DNA from: Stemphylium vesicarium
Taxonomy: Eukaryota > Ascomycota > Dothideomycetes > Pleosporales > Pleosporaceae
Direction of reading: 5' to 3'
NCBI GenBank assembly: GCA_004380135.1
Contig: QXCR01000124.1
Location: 1 to 64,000 of the forward strand
Length of the DNA stretch: 64,000 nucleotides
Shown: one piece after another, positions 20,556 to 33,703 of the stretch
Numbering within the stretch: position 1 is the stretch's first letter
Layout of the letters: every line of letters begins with the position of its first letter
Program-made: the position numbers and the translations under genes
The notes under the pieces: model-generated
Told to the model about the DNA's origin: nothing
Database searches by the model: none
Seen by the model: only the letters and a program-made list of their open reading frames with translations

Positions 20556-21698
20556 ACTCCATCACGTCTTCCACTCGTCGTCGCTCATGGCCGCCCTTTG
20601 CCGCCTTTGCCCTCACCGCACCACGTGCGTGTACGCGTCCTGGCAGTTGGCCTTAATCCTACCGACCACAAGATGGTGACCCACTTCTTCATGCAGGACA
20701 ATACCGCCGGGTGTGACTTTTGTGGCATTATCGTGGAAGCCGGACCAGAGTCGATGCTCGGTCCCGGTCTCCGAGTATGCGGCGCTGACTTTCCCTACCG
20801 ACCTAGCAATCCCTACAACGGTGCATTTGCAGAGTACGCCATAGCTGACGCACGCCATCTGTTGCGCATCTCGGATTCTGTCTCTGACCTCCAGGCCGCT
20901 GCCATAGGCGCCATTGGCTGGGGTACCGCTGCCCTAGCCATGTCTGACCCCACCGCTTTGAACCTGCCGGGACTGCCCTCGAAACCAGATGCAAGGAATC
21001 CCCCCGTTCTGGTTTATGGAGGTGCCACCGCAACGGGCATCATGGCGATTCAGATGTTGAAGCGGTGAGTAGCATGTCTCTTCGATCGTCGTGTTACATT
21101 TGCCCCATTGCAAGGGCCCCATCAGGAAACCACGGAACTATGCTGACATTAATGCCTAAATAGATCTGGCTACGCCCCCATCGCAGTTTGCTCACCTCAG
21201 TCTGCATCCTTCTGCATTAGCCTCGGCGCCATTGGCACGGCGTCGTACACCTCACCTACATGCGTCCAAGACATCAAGGCACTTGCAAATGGGCAGAACA
21301 TCAAACATGCCCTTGACTGTATTACTGATCCCGAGTCTACCGCCGTATGCCTGGCCTCTCTCGCACGTATTGGGGCCCGCTATGCCTGCCTTGAAGCCGT
21401 GCCCGATGCCTGGCTTACTCGCCGATCAGTCGCGGTCAAGGTCGTGATGGGCTTTGAGGGCCAGAATTTCGACGTGGACCTTGGCCATCCTGTCTACTCG
21501 CGCAAGGCAAATCCTGCCTTACATGCTATCGCTGCCGAGTGGGCCGCTGAGTTGCAACCGTTGCTGGATGCCGGACACATCAAGACGCAGTCCATCCAGG
21601 AGATTGAAGGCCGTTTCGAAGGCGTCATCAAGGCATTGGAGATGCTACAAGACGGACATATCAAAGGCAAAAAGCTAGTCGTGACAATTTCTTCATAG
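20502..21698 (+). CDS. sthE: Trans-acting enoyl reductase (zinc-binding alcohol dehydrogenase family)
   Basis: Exons 20502-21064 and 21164-21698 encode 365 aa; the 99-bp intron has GTGAGT and AATAG ends. It is an MDR-superfamily protein like LovC. It shows VRVLAVGLNPTDHKM, then AGCDFCGIIVE, and a nucleotide-binding segment VLVYGGATATGIMAIQML. Enzymes of this group reduce the enoyl thioester on a PKS whose own ER domain is dead, which fits the degenerate ER of the PKS at 24521. The start is uncertain because of the tandem duplication; ATG 20502 (or 20505) gives a full-length family N-terminus. It acts in the cytosol, docked to the PKS. The symbol follows cluster recognition. Confidence 0.88.
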
Positions 21699-22060
21699 AA
21701 ACGCTGAATCAAGTTACGCATACCAAAGGCTGGCACACTGATCTCACGAGGCCTACATGTTGTGGTTGGTTTTATGTCGATCGATGCATGTGTTTCTTCT
21801 TCCATGCCAAGGATCATGTCGAGTACTGGAGAAAGAGAAGGGAATCGTCGAAGAAACTGGCTGTCGGGGGAGAGGCGACCTATCAGAGAGCACAATAGAA
21901 TGCTGTCAATGCATCACAAACCGTTGTTTTGTTTTGGGCAATTATAACAATGACTAGCGCAAGGATGAGATGGAGCAGCAACGTTCACTTGGGACATTGA
22001 CAGTTTGTGGGTGAAAAAGGATAAAACATCAGTCTACCCGCCTTTCACGACCATGCATGC
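21699..22060. other. Convergent 3' region between enoyl reductase and P450
   Basis: About 360 bp lie between two stop codons on opposite strands and must hold both terminators and polyadenylation signals. No gene is supported. Confidence 0.5.
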
Positions 22061-23790
22061 TCATTCTACTACACTTTCTTTCGCAACTGGTGTCAAACGC
22101 ACAAACAGCCCCGGTTTATCCCACACCAAGTACGCCTTCTGATTGTCCATCCAACCTTTACTCTGCTCCGTGCCTTCGATGTCAAAGTTCCATAAGAATC
22201 GGGCAAGGATGTAACGCATCTCCGCGTACGCCAAGCTGAGCGAGCATTAGCACACCTGCATCTCGTTTTCAGGACAAGGCAGAATCGCTCAACTTACTTC
22301 ATGGCGATGCAGGCACGCGGGCCGTAAGAAAACGGATGAAAGCCCTCGCGACGGTCCTGGTCAAACTCGGCCGGACGCTCGCCATCTGGTAACCAGCGCT
22401 CGGGATGGAATTCATCAGCATGCTTCCAGTATGCTTCACTGCGGTACAGGACGCGATGCGGAATGCCGAGAATAGTCTGCATGGGTCACGTGGACCACAA
22501 GTCAGATACATTTCCTGAAAGCATTCAATACACTGGAGCAAAGAACTTACATTTCCGGGAATGTATTCGCCAAGGATCGTGTTGCCGCCAGCGGGAGTCG
22601 TGCGCCACATCGTATTTGGGCCCGGAGGATAGTACCTCATCGCTTCTTCGATGAAGGCGCCCGTGTACGTCAGCTGCGCGACACTTCGCATGTTGATGTC
22701 TTCCTCAGTCGGGAAAGTGGCATGCAGTTCTTCGACGATACGTTGTTTGACGTCAGGCCTGGTCGTCAAGATGAACGCCATACCCGTGAGGCTGCTGGAA
22801 GTGGTCTCTGCGCCGCCACCGGTAAGAAGTATGGCGTTCTTGAATATCTCCTCGTTGGTCATGTAAAGGGTGTTGCTCTGCTTCGACGTCATGATCTCCA
22901 TAAAGTCATGGCGCGGTGTTGTTAGTGACAATCTTCGCTCAACGACTTGGCGTAGGAGAACGACGTGTCGGTTAAAATCGCGATACAACTGGAGAGTCGT
23001 CTTGACCGGCAGAAAGAGGTAGAAGAAGGGAATACGCTTGCACAGCAAGATTATGTGAGTGACATAAATGTTCGCAAAGACGAGCTGAAGCCACGGGTGC
23101 AACATGGCGTTTTCCAAACACCCAAAGGGCTCACCAAACGACAAGTCGCCAATCAGGTCGAAAGTACAGTAAGTGAACCACTCGAGCATGTTGACCGTCG
23201 CTTTTCCTTGATCACAGATGCCGTGCAGCTTAGACAGGAACAAGTCGACGTGAGTCTTGATCAAAGGCTCTTGCTTGCACATGGCGCTGTAGGTAAAGCC
23301 TGGTGCCATGACGCGGCGCATACGGCCATGATCACCCAAACTGGCGCCAACCATATCGTGGGCGTCCGGGCTGCAATACCACGTTGGTTTCGGATTCTCT
23401 TTGCGCTTGGCCGGCACGTAACGACCATATATGTCCTCCCATGCCTCTGGGGTAGCATACGACAACTCCTTCGGTCCAATACGGACGACAGGGCCATAGG
23501 TGGCATGCAACTGGCGGATCTTGGTATGCCATTTGCCTGTCATATACCAGAATCCATAGGGAATCGAGGATGCAGCAAAGAGTTTGGGTCCAGGATACTT
23601 CTTGAGTGGATGGAAAAAGATGTTCAGTATGGGGCGGAAAATGAAGATGTAGCCCAAAAGCTTGGATTGATGGTCAGACGGGTATTTGTTAGACGCTTTT
23701 GCTACTACGTACCAGTGCGGTTGTGATGAATATAGTGGATTGCCAATTCGGGCCAGCCACCGCCGTTGCAACCTTCTGAAGGCCGAGCAT
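22061..23790 (-). CDS. sthF: Cytochrome P450 monooxygenase
   Basis: Four exons, 23790-23713, 23660-22551, 22476-22298 and 22235-22061, encode 513 aa; the introns are 52, 74 and 62 bp. The short first exon encodes the membrane anchor (NWQSTIFITTAL), followed by FHPLKKYPGPKLF. The I-helix is GGGAETTSSSLTG, ExxR is EEAMR (in FIEEAMRYYPPGP), and the heme loop is FHPFSYGPRACIA with Cys452. The usual Gly after CI is Ala here, a tolerated variant. It is of the isotrichodermin C-15 hydroxylase type (CYP65-like) common in mycotoxin clusters. It is divergent from the PKS and shares its 730-bp promoter. Probable role: oxidation of the polyketide. The symbol follows cluster recognition. Confidence 0.88.
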
Positions 23791-24520
23791 GATGCTGACC
23801 TTGAAAGACTCACCACGCAAATGAAGAGATGTGGAATCAGAAGTGAGAAATTGATGGTTTCGGAGATGCGACGAGCCGGACAAACCAATTTGATAGTAAC
23901 AATATGTACAGCTAATCCTGCGTTAGTGATGAGCCAAGATCGCAGCTATCTGTAGCTGACTACGTTCTAAATGCGGTCGGACCTCGGAGCCGAAGGTAAG
24001 CAGACACGTCTTGTTGCGCAACGGGTTGGATTCGATATCGACCAATCCTACTTTGCCGGCACTGCCGGAGTCGGTATGACTTGCTGAAATAAGGAACTGC
24101 TGCCGCACATGGATCTTGCCGAACCGAAAGACTAACCTGCAGCTGGACGGGCCGGTTCGTATGGCCCGCAGCTCCTCGCCTTCTGCATGCAGCTATGTCG
24201 CGATTGAGGCTCTTGGGGAACAAGGGTAGAGCCGCACGCCTCCACGACGCCGAGTAGGAGTACGACACCATCGGGCTTACTACTGTGTCTACACAGAATT
24301 GGTAAAGGTAGAGATCGTCAAACCATGGACTAATCAGGTCAATGATTCCTACTTGACACGACTACATATCTGGTACCAGAGTCCAATCCAACACGGCTTC
24401 ATCGATGTCCTGAGCGCTAGAACTCTCTCAACACCACCACCTTTCCAGCAACTTCAACTTTGCTATCCTCTTCCATTACGCCCTTCGGCATCAGTTCCCC
24501 TCCTGTTCTAGACGTCCCTC
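23791..24520. promoter_or_regulatory. Divergent promoter of sthF and the PKS
   Basis: Candidate regulator sites are CGGAGTCGG (24066-24074, shared with 16754-16762), the CGG-dense TGCGGTCGGACCTCGGAGCC near 23970-23995, and the palindrome TCGATATCGA near 24032-24041. None is proven; they stand out because CGG repeats are the usual half-sites of Zn2Cys6 proteins. Confidence 0.45.
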
Positions 24521-27500
24521 ATGTCACCAAAGGCCCCCATCAACGAACCCATAGCTATCATCGGTAACGGTTGTCGATTTGCAGGTGGAGCAAGCTCCCC
24601 TTCTAAGCTATGGGATCTCCTCCGCGACCCCAAAGACATACGCAGCAACATTACTGATAAGAGGTTCAACGCCGAGGGCTTCTATCATCCCGATGGCACA
24701 CACCACGGACACATGAATGTTATGCAGTCATATTTCCTCGACGAAGACACGCGCCTCTTTGACGCCGAATTCTTTGGCATTAATCCCGTCGAGGCCAAAG
24801 CCATGGATCCACAGCAGAGACTGCTCCTCGAAGTTGTCTACGAGTCAATTGAATCAGCTGGCCTGAGTCTCGATCGAATGCGAGGAAGCGACACTGCAGT
24901 CTTCGCTGGTCTCATGTGCGGCGACTATGAGGCCATGATGCTTCGAGATCTGGACCAGGCGCCTACGCATTTCGCCACCGGAACTTCGCGTGCAGTTATG
25001 TCAAATCGCGTGTCCTATTTCTTTGATTGGCGCGGTCCGTCGGTGACGATTGATACGGCGTGCTCGTCAAGTCTGGTCGCTGTTCATCAGGCTATCCAGA
25101 CACTTCGGTCGGGGGACAGTCACACAGCGGTTGCATGTGGTTCCAATCTCATCTTTGGTCCGGAGATGTATGTCATTGAAAGCAAGCTGAAGATGCTTTC
25201 ACCCGATAGTCTCAGTCGGATGTGGGACAAGGATGCCAATGGTTATGCGCGAGGTGAAGGCGTAACTGCCGTCGTTCTCAAGACGCTCAGCCAAGCCCTT
25301 GCAGACAACGACAGAATCGAAGCTGTCATCAGAGAGACGGGTGTGAACTCGGATGGAGCAACACCTGGAATCACAATGCCAAGCGCTAGCGCGCAGCGGG
25401 ATTTGATCCATAGCGTTTACAAGAAGGCTGGTCTCAACCCTCAGTCTGCGGAGGATCGACCTCAGTTCATTGAAGCGCACGGCACCGGCACACCGGCTGG
25501 AGGTAAGTTTTCCCCATAATCCTGCGTTCATGGGTATTGCGTTTGCTGACCTAATCGTGTTCTTAGACCCCATCGAAGCCGAAGCTCTCAGCACCGCATT
25601 CTTTAGCAACACGGAGAGATCGAGCAGTCCAATCTACACTGGATCTATAAAGACTGTGCTCGGTCATACAGAAGGTTCAGCTGGTATTGCAGCACTGTTG
25701 AAGGTCACGCAAGCCATGCAGAACTCAACTCTGCCGCCCAACCTGTGGTTCCAACAACTCAACCCCAAGTTGGAGCCATTCTACGGCAACCTTCAGATCC
25801 CTACTAAAGGTATTGCGTGGCCGGATCTTCCTGGGCGACGCCCTAAGCGTGCTAGTGTCAACAACTTCGGTTTTGGAGGCACCAACGCACATGCTATTGT
25901 GGAGAGCTATGAGCCAGAGCAACAAAAGACGATCGATGAGACAAGTGCTACCACAGTATCAACGCCGTTCGTCTTTTCAGCTGCTTCGACAGAGTCTCTC
26001 CGCTCTAACCTTGCCGCGTACGCGAGCTACTTGGACGCCAACCCCAATACTAGCGCACGCGATCTCGCGTACACATTACGCGAGCGCAGATCTGTGCTTC
26101 CTTTCCGCATCGCCTTCCCAGACACGACTGTAGAGGACCTGAAGTTCAGCATCACGACCCGGCTAGCCGAGCCTGGCAATGAGAGCCTGGGTGTACGCAC
26201 ATGGGCGGCGGGTAACGGTGGACGCTCAAGGCTCTTGGGAGTCTTCACTGGTCAAGGAGCGCAATACGCTCGGATGGGTGCAGACCTATTTACTCAGACA
26301 GTTCTTGCGCAACAGACACTCGAGAAGCTGGAAGGCTATCTTTCTGAACTCCCAGATGGTGACCGGCCGAGCTGGTCTCTTAAGGCTGAGCTGCTTGCCG
26401 ACGCCTCCGTGTCTCGCATCGGGGAAGCAGCCATCTCACAGCCTCTTTGCACAGCAGTGCAGATCATCTTAGTCGATATCCTGCGCTCGGCTAATGTGCA
26501 GTTCGACACTGTTGTCGGCCACTCCAGTGGCGAGATAGCAGCTGCATATGCAGCCGGATATCTCAGCGCGCGTGACGCCCTTCTTGTCGCCTACTTCAGA
26601 GGTCTCCATTGCAAGCTCGCCACCAGTCCTAACGGAGATATCAAGGGCGCTATGCTTGCCGCTGGCACTTCTTTGGAGGACGCGATGGAGTTGTGTCAGG
26701 ATGAAGAGTTCTTGGGCCGCATTGGCGTGGCAGCCAGCAATTCATCGTCGAGCGTGACCTTGTCCGGCGACGAGGACGCCATTGACGAGATTGCGGCAGT
26801 TCTGGAAGACGAGAAAAAGTTCAACAGACGCCTTAAAGTAGATACAGCGTATCACTCAAGTCACATGCTGCCTTGCTTCGACCCTTATGTCGCTTCGCTG
26901 CGACGTGCGGGTGTGAAGGCGCTATCGGGTAATGGGGCTTGTACCTGGTTCTCTAGCGTGTACGAGGGCCGACCCATCAACCCGTCCACCGACGAGATCA
27001 GCGACATCTACTGGGCAGAGAACATGACAAAGCCTGTATTGTTCTCACAGGCTGTTCAGGCGGCCGTGGAAGTGGCTCGAGGCGCTGAGCCTCATACGGC
27101 AGTGATTGAGGTCGGTCCGCACGCCGCTCTTGCCGGACCAACCAAGCAAAACGTCAACGAGGTACTCCAGAAGGATATTCCCCACCATGGAACCCTTGTT
27201 CGCGGGGATAATGCCATGACTGCTTTTTCTGCCTGCCTTGGATTTCTCTGGACTCGTCTCGATGCAAACTTAATTGACCTCGGCAGTTGCGAGGCCGCGC
27301 TCTCTGACGACAAGCAGCAGTACACCGTCCTAGGCAATTTGCCCAGCTATCAATGGAAGCACGAGTCTACCTATTGGGCCGAGTCCAGAAAGTCGCGTCA
27401 CATGCGCCTGCGTGCTCAGCCGTTCCACCAGCTTCTTGGTGACGCGTCTCCAGACAGCGCGCCGCATATCCTGCGTTGGAAGAACGTGCTGAAGCCGAGA

Positions 27501-30500
27501 GAGATGGCCTGGCTCGAGGGACATCAAGTGCAAAACCAAGTTGTGCTGCCGGCTGCCTCGTACGTTTCTACAGCTATTGAAGCTGCGCAATCTCTCGCCC
27601 GAGGAAGGAACATCCAGCTCATCGAACTGAGCAACTTCCACATCCACAACGCCATCACGTTCGATCAGGATGACGTCGGCATCGAAGTGCACGTGGAGAT
27701 TAACAATATTTCCATCCAAGGAAACCATGTCCAAGCCAACTTCACCTATTCTGCCGCGCTGGGAGACGAGATGAGCGATCTCGCCCTCGCAGCGAATGGT
27801 GAGCTCAAAGTGTTGCTCGTCGATGAGGTACCCAATCTATCGCTCTTCCCACCACGCCAGACACCGCCGCCACACATGATTCCCGTGCAGCCGAGCCGTC
27901 TGTACAATTTTATGAAGGGGCTAGAGTACGACTTCTCAGGCGCGTTCCAGTCGCTGACTAAGCTCGAGCGAAACCTAGGCAATGCTACGTGTCTGGCTCA
28001 AAAGGCGAAGGCGTTGGTTCCGGATGCAGATGAGCTGCTCGTACATCCTATCGACTTGGATGCCGCCTTCCAGTCCGTCATGCTTGCATACAGCTATCCC
28101 GGCGATGACCAGCTTCGTCTGTTGCACCTGCCTACCAGCATAGCGAAGCTTCGCGTCAACCCCAGCGTTCTCGCGTCAAAACAGTACACCGAGAACAGCA
28201 TGACGGTGATTGATTCGAAGTGCACGACCGCGGATCGCGCAGAGCCTGGCGACGGTTTCTCAGGCAGCGTCAACATGTACGCTCCAGGTTTTGATCACGC
28301 CGCCATCCAGGTCGACCAAGTCAAGTTCAAGCCCGTTGGCTCCGATGCTAGCAACGACCGCGACGTGTTTTACAAGATGCACTGGGTTCCTAGTACGCCC
28401 GATGGAACGCTCGCTGCGGCTGGTGTGCCTGTGGGCAAACCAGATCACGATCTCATGTTCGTTCTGAGTCGCATTGCCGCCTACTATCTGCGTGTCTTCG
28501 ATGAGCAGCTTCCCGAAGACGATCCTGCGAGGTCTACTAGCCCGCTGTGTCACTACATGAATTACGCGCGACAAATGACAAACCTGCTCAAGACAGGGCA
28601 TCACAAATGGGCGCATCTCGAGTGGCTGAACGACACAGAGCAGGACGTGTTTGACGATATCGCAGCCAAGGGCTTTCAGGATAACTCCGATGTCAAGATC
28701 ATGTTGCTGGTCGGCGCCATCATGCCCCGCGTTTTCAAGGGCGAGACGACAATGCTAGAGCATTTCCGCACCTCGGGTCTGCTTGACGAGTACTACTCCA
28801 ACGGTTTCGGCACTAAGCAGTCCACTCTCTGGGTCGCGAGTGTCCTCAAGCAACTCACAGACCGCAACCCGCATCTCAACATGCTGGAGATTGGCGCTGG
28901 AACCGGCGGTGCGACGAAGACGATTCTTCAGTCTATCGGCCATGATTTTGGCAGCTACACTTTCACCGATATCTCGTCTAGTTTCTTCGAAAATGCGGCC
29001 GAGACGTTTACGGACTGGCAGGGTAGCATGATGTTCAAAGTTTGCAATGCTGAAATCGATCCTGTTCAGCAGGGCTTTGAGGCTGGCACTTATGACGTCG
29101 TCATTGCCTTCATGGTTGTCCACGCCTGCGCGAAACTAGACGAGGCTGTAGCGAACCTGCGCAAGCTGCTCAAGCCTGGTGGTCTACTAGTTCTGGGAGA
29201 GGGAGCCAGCGATGGCGCAATGCAAGCCGGTGCGGGTTTCATTTTCGGGACTCTGCCGGGCTGGTGGCGCGGTGTTGACGAAGGGCGTACGCTCTCGCCA
29301 TTGGTGAATGCCAATGAGTGGAATACCATTCTGAAGGGTGCCGGATTCTCAGGCATTGACACCATGTCGCCACCGAAACTCTTCGATGCCTTTGGTATCA
29401 CGCTCTTTGTGTCTACTGCTGTGGATGATCGGATCGAATTCGCGCGCGATCCTCTGGCGCATACCAAGAATGCTGTGTACGACACGGTCGTTGTTGTCGG
29501 AGGGCGCACAGCGCCTATCGCCAAGCTCTCACAGGGCATCCAGGTGGCATTGGCCCCGTTGGCCAAGCAGGTTCTCCCATACGCCTCGCTGGAAGATCTG
29601 GATGACAAAGTTCTTGAAGGCGAGTCAGCCATTGTCAGTCTCGTAGATCTGGAGGCTCCAGTCTTCAAAGACATTACATCCGAGAGATGGTACAAGTTCA
29701 GGAAGCTTTTTGAAACAAAGCGAGAGATACTGTGGCTCACCAGCGGCCGTCTGGAGGATGAGCCATACTGCAACATGACAGTTGGCTTTGGTCGATCTGC
29801 GATGCACGAGGAAGAGACTCTTCGCGTCCAATACGTGGATGTGGCAGATGTCAATGGGATGGATGCTCAGAAGGTTGCGCAATACCTTGTTCGCTTCACC
29901 TCGACCGTTTTGGATGACAAAGACATCCTCTACACCAAAGAACCCGAGATCATCATTGATGCGCAGGGGCAAGAGCTGGTCCCAAGACTGTTCACCATTA
30001 CGGATGCCAACAACCGTCTCAACTCCACCACGCGGCCAATCTTCGACCAGGTTGACATCAGCAAGAACGTAGTCAGTCTAGAATACGGCAAAGACGGGCC
30101 AAACTTCCGACAGTTGTCGCGATACGAATTGGCAGAGACAGCGACTACAAAGGACGAGCTTACGGAGTTGCGTCTTACGCACTCCACTGCATCTGCGATT
30201 AGGTGTCCGACTGGCTACCATTATCTTGCTCTTGGATACGACAAGTACGGGGTTCAACGTCTCGCTTTGACTAGCTCCCTGGCCTCTGTGCTGCGCACTC
30301 CACGCGAGTCGACCATCCTGTGCGAACCATCTGGTTTCCCGGAAGCTGATTACCTTGGCTTGATCGAAGCCGAGCTTGTTGCTGTGGCTATTGTGGACTC
30401 CTTGTTCGCGGGCCAAAAACTAGCCATACATAATGCCCCTGAATCTATCGCTCAGGCTATTCTCGCCCATGCCGCAACCAAGGGCGTGAAGGTCACCCTC

Positions 30501-33352
30501 ACAGTGGATTCACAGGGCATGCCCGTGTCGCCAGCCGTCGCTTCGCAGATCCAGATACCAATGTTCCCCGCACGCGCGGACATCGAGGCCATCCTACCTT
30601 CTGGCCTCGTGTGCTTTGTCGACTTCTCAGCTTCGAACCAAGCTGAGAACGTGGCAATCATGACTTCGTACCTTCCTTCTTACTGCCGGAAGGAGAGCTT
30701 GGACACCATCTTCTCAACACATGGAGTAGACACTGGTGCCCCCAAGGATGTGGTGGGACAGTTTCTGACTAGGGCGGTCAGCATGGCTGAAGGACGCGAC
30801 GTTTCGGCATCATCTACACCACTGGGTCTCGAGGCCCTTGCCCAGGGAGGGCAACACGCAGACGCTCTAACGATCATTGAATGGGCGGGATCGTGCACTA
30901 CGGTGCCTGCACGTATCACTCGGTTTGAGTCGAACCAGCTCTTCAAGTCTGACAAGACGTACTGGCTAGTCGGTTTATCTGGCGCGCTAGGCATCTCCCT
31001 GTGCGACTGGATGATTGAAAGAGGTGTGCGCTATCTTGTGCTAACCAGCCGGAACCCCAAGATTGACCCGCGCTGGATCGAAAACCACGAACGGAATGGT
31101 GTTGTCATCAAGATCCTGCTATGGTATATACTTTCTGCTTTCCCATTCGAACCACCTGTTGCTAACATATTCATTGCAGTGACGTAACTGATGAGAAGGC
31201 TATCAACAATGTCCACGCGGAGATTGTGATGACGTTCCCTCCCATTGTCGGACTCTTGAACGGCGCCATGGTTCTGCGAGACGTGTCGGTGCGCAACATG
31301 GAGTTTGACCAAGTCACCGATGTTATCAGACCAAAGGTGCTTGGCAGCGTTCATCTCGATCGCATCTTTCACGACATCGATCTCGACTTCTTCGTGCTCT
31401 TGTCTTCGATCAACTGCGTGATCGGAAACGTTGGTCAGGCCAACTACGCCGCGGCCAACATGGGCATGATTGGAGTTGCAGGCAACCGACGCAAGCGTGG
31501 TCTTCGCTCTTCCGTTGTCAACGTCGGCGCCATTATTGGTGTTGGTTACATCACACAGTCCGATCGCCAACTCGACGTGACGGTGGCGAAGACGGCTATG
31601 ATGCATTTGTCGGAGCAAGATTTCCACCAGATCTTTGCCGAGTGCATGGAGGCAGGTCACCTGGACAACCCCAGTGGCCCGGAGATATCGACCGGTCTAC
31701 TCCAAATCACTCCAGATACCATTGACATTCCCCCGTGGTACTCCGACCCCAAGTTTGCCCGTTTCCGCGTCCACAAGTCTGATGCTAGTGGCGACAAATC
31801 GGAGTCGACAAACTCGACATCCACCCAGGAGCTGCTGCAGGCGTGCCGCTCCCCGTCCGATGTTGCAAATGTGATCAAGCAGGCCTATTGCGCCCAGCTA
31901 CGCAAGATGCTGCAGGTCTCCACCGTCGATGAAGACCTGATGATGATGCGAGGTGTGGATCTTGGTTTCGATTCGCTACTTTCCGTGGACGTACGCTCGT
32001 GGTTCCTCAAGAACTTCCGCGTCAGTATCCCGGTCCTCAAGATCATGGCCAATGACGTGCGCATGTCTAGCTTGGTCGAGCTGGCCGCCGAAAGCATCCC
32101 CGCCGAACTCGTGCCACAGGTTCAGCAAGTCACCGTTGTCCAGGCTAGCGCTTCGACACCAGATACTGAGAAGAGTGAACCGTCGGCTCAAACCAGCGAC
32201 GTTGATACGACGAGCACCCGCGCTACTTCACCCAACACTTCGGGCGCAGTGACTCCTGACAAAGAAGTCAAGGCCAAGCTTAGCAGCCCTCCGACGGTAG
32301 ACTGGGATTTTGAGACCACTCCGCCTGAGCCTTTTACTCTTGACGGGCTCAAGGATGCGCCTAACCCAAAGGGAAATCCAGAAGTCGTCGTCCTCACTGG
32401 CTGTAGCGGCCTGCTTGGTCACCACCTTCTCAATACACTTGTGGCGCAACCTTCGATCCGGAAGATCATCTGCCTTGCGGTCCGTCGCCTAAGCTCGCGT
32501 ATCGAAAGTGGAGAGATTCCCGCCCCAAGTGAGCGCGTTGTGTACTACGAAGGCGACCTCACATCTACCTATTTCGGCCTAGACGTTGCAACCTGGACGT
32601 CTGTCTTCCGCGAGGCCGACGCAGTCATTCACAACGGCTCCGACACGTCGCATCTAAAGTACTACTCTGCACTGAAGCGCGCAAACGTCGACTCGACAAA
32701 ACAGCTCGTATCCACCTGTCTGCAACGCATGATCCCCTTCCACTATGTCTCATCCGCTGGTGTAGCACTCTTCGCCGAGCTGGAAGCCTTCCCACCAATT
32801 TCCTGCACCAAGACGGGTAAGACGCCACCGGCCGACGGCACGCACGGCTACATGTGTGGAAAATGGACGTGCGAGAAGATGCTCGAGCGCGTGTACGAAA
32901 AATACGGTTTGCGCATCGTCATCCAGCGTCCGTCCACCATTATCCGCGACGGCGAAGACGCAACAGTTGAGCGCGCGGGCTTCGATTGGGTGAATTCGCT
33001 CCTACACTTTGCACACAAGACGCAGACGGTGCCGAGGATCGATTACAACGCCGGCGCTTTCGATCTCGTGTCTGTGGAAACGTGCTGCGAGGATGTTGTC
33101 CGCGAGTTACCAGACCAAGGGCGCCATGGCATCACGTACGTGAACAACGTGGGCGATGTCGTGATTCCAATGGCGCAGATGGCGGATGTGGGGTTGAGCA
33201 AGGTGGGCAAGCGGTATCGTGTTTTGCCTATGGATGAGTGGACGACGGTGGTGGTGGAGGCGGGTATGCATCCTGCTGTTGCGGCGTTGATTGAGACTTT
33301 TGATGAGCCGGGAGTGGAGAAGTACCCGGCGCTGTTGAAGTCGGGTGTGTAG
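24521..33352 (+). CDS. sthA: Highly reducing polyketide synthase with C-terminal reductase (KS-AT-DH-MT-psiER-KR-ACP-R)
   Basis: Three exons, 24521-25502, 25567-31123 and 31180-33352, encode 2903 aa. KS has Cys181 (DTACSSS), His320 (EAHGTGT) and His361 (GHTEGS). AT has Ser647 (GHSSGE). DH has His980 (EGHQVQ) and Asp1159 (HPIDLDAAFQ). The C-methyltransferase has LEIGAGTGG at about 1434. The region about 1750-2100 is ER-like but lacks the glycine-rich NADPH loop, so ER should be inactive. KR starts near 2130 (VGLSGALG) with Tyr2269. ACP has Ser2445 (DLGFDSLLS). From about 2580 lies a thioester-reductase domain with TGCSGLLG and Tyr2737-x-x-x-Lys, implying reductive release. This architecture plus a trans-ER partner is that of the betaenone/stemphyloxin synthases. 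No condensation or adenylation domain follows. Confidence 0.92.
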
Positions 33353-33703
33353 ATACTTGGCAGTCCGCCACTTTAACATACTAAGAATCAAAATTTTAAA
33401 TAAACATCGTGGTCAATGTTGCGACTTTGTTTCCCTTTTGCTATTGCTGTGACGAATAAACGACAATATCGCTATCGCACTAGGCAGTCAAGGTACCAGA
33501 CAATTTTTGGGTACAATAGCATGTCGAAGGGAGAACCCGTCGCGCGAGGGCGAAATACTCGCGAGGGGTGCACAGGATGACTGGCAGACATACTGTCTAG
33601 ATGAGCATCAACAAATCTGCTTCTACCAGGTTGGAATAACTTCCAGTCACAAAGGATCGAGGTCTTGTGCAATGTGAGTTGTTATGACAGATGGGCGTCA
33701 ATG
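33353..33703. other. 3' region of the PKS gene
   Basis: AT-rich just after the stop (aaaattttaaataaac, 33391-33406), which is suitable for polyadenylation. No gene. Confidence 0.5.

Noticed and set aside
25500..31185. Frame changes in the PKS that could suggest a broken gene
   Set aside because: Both are canonical introns (25503-25566 and 31124-31179) that restore the KS and KR motifs.
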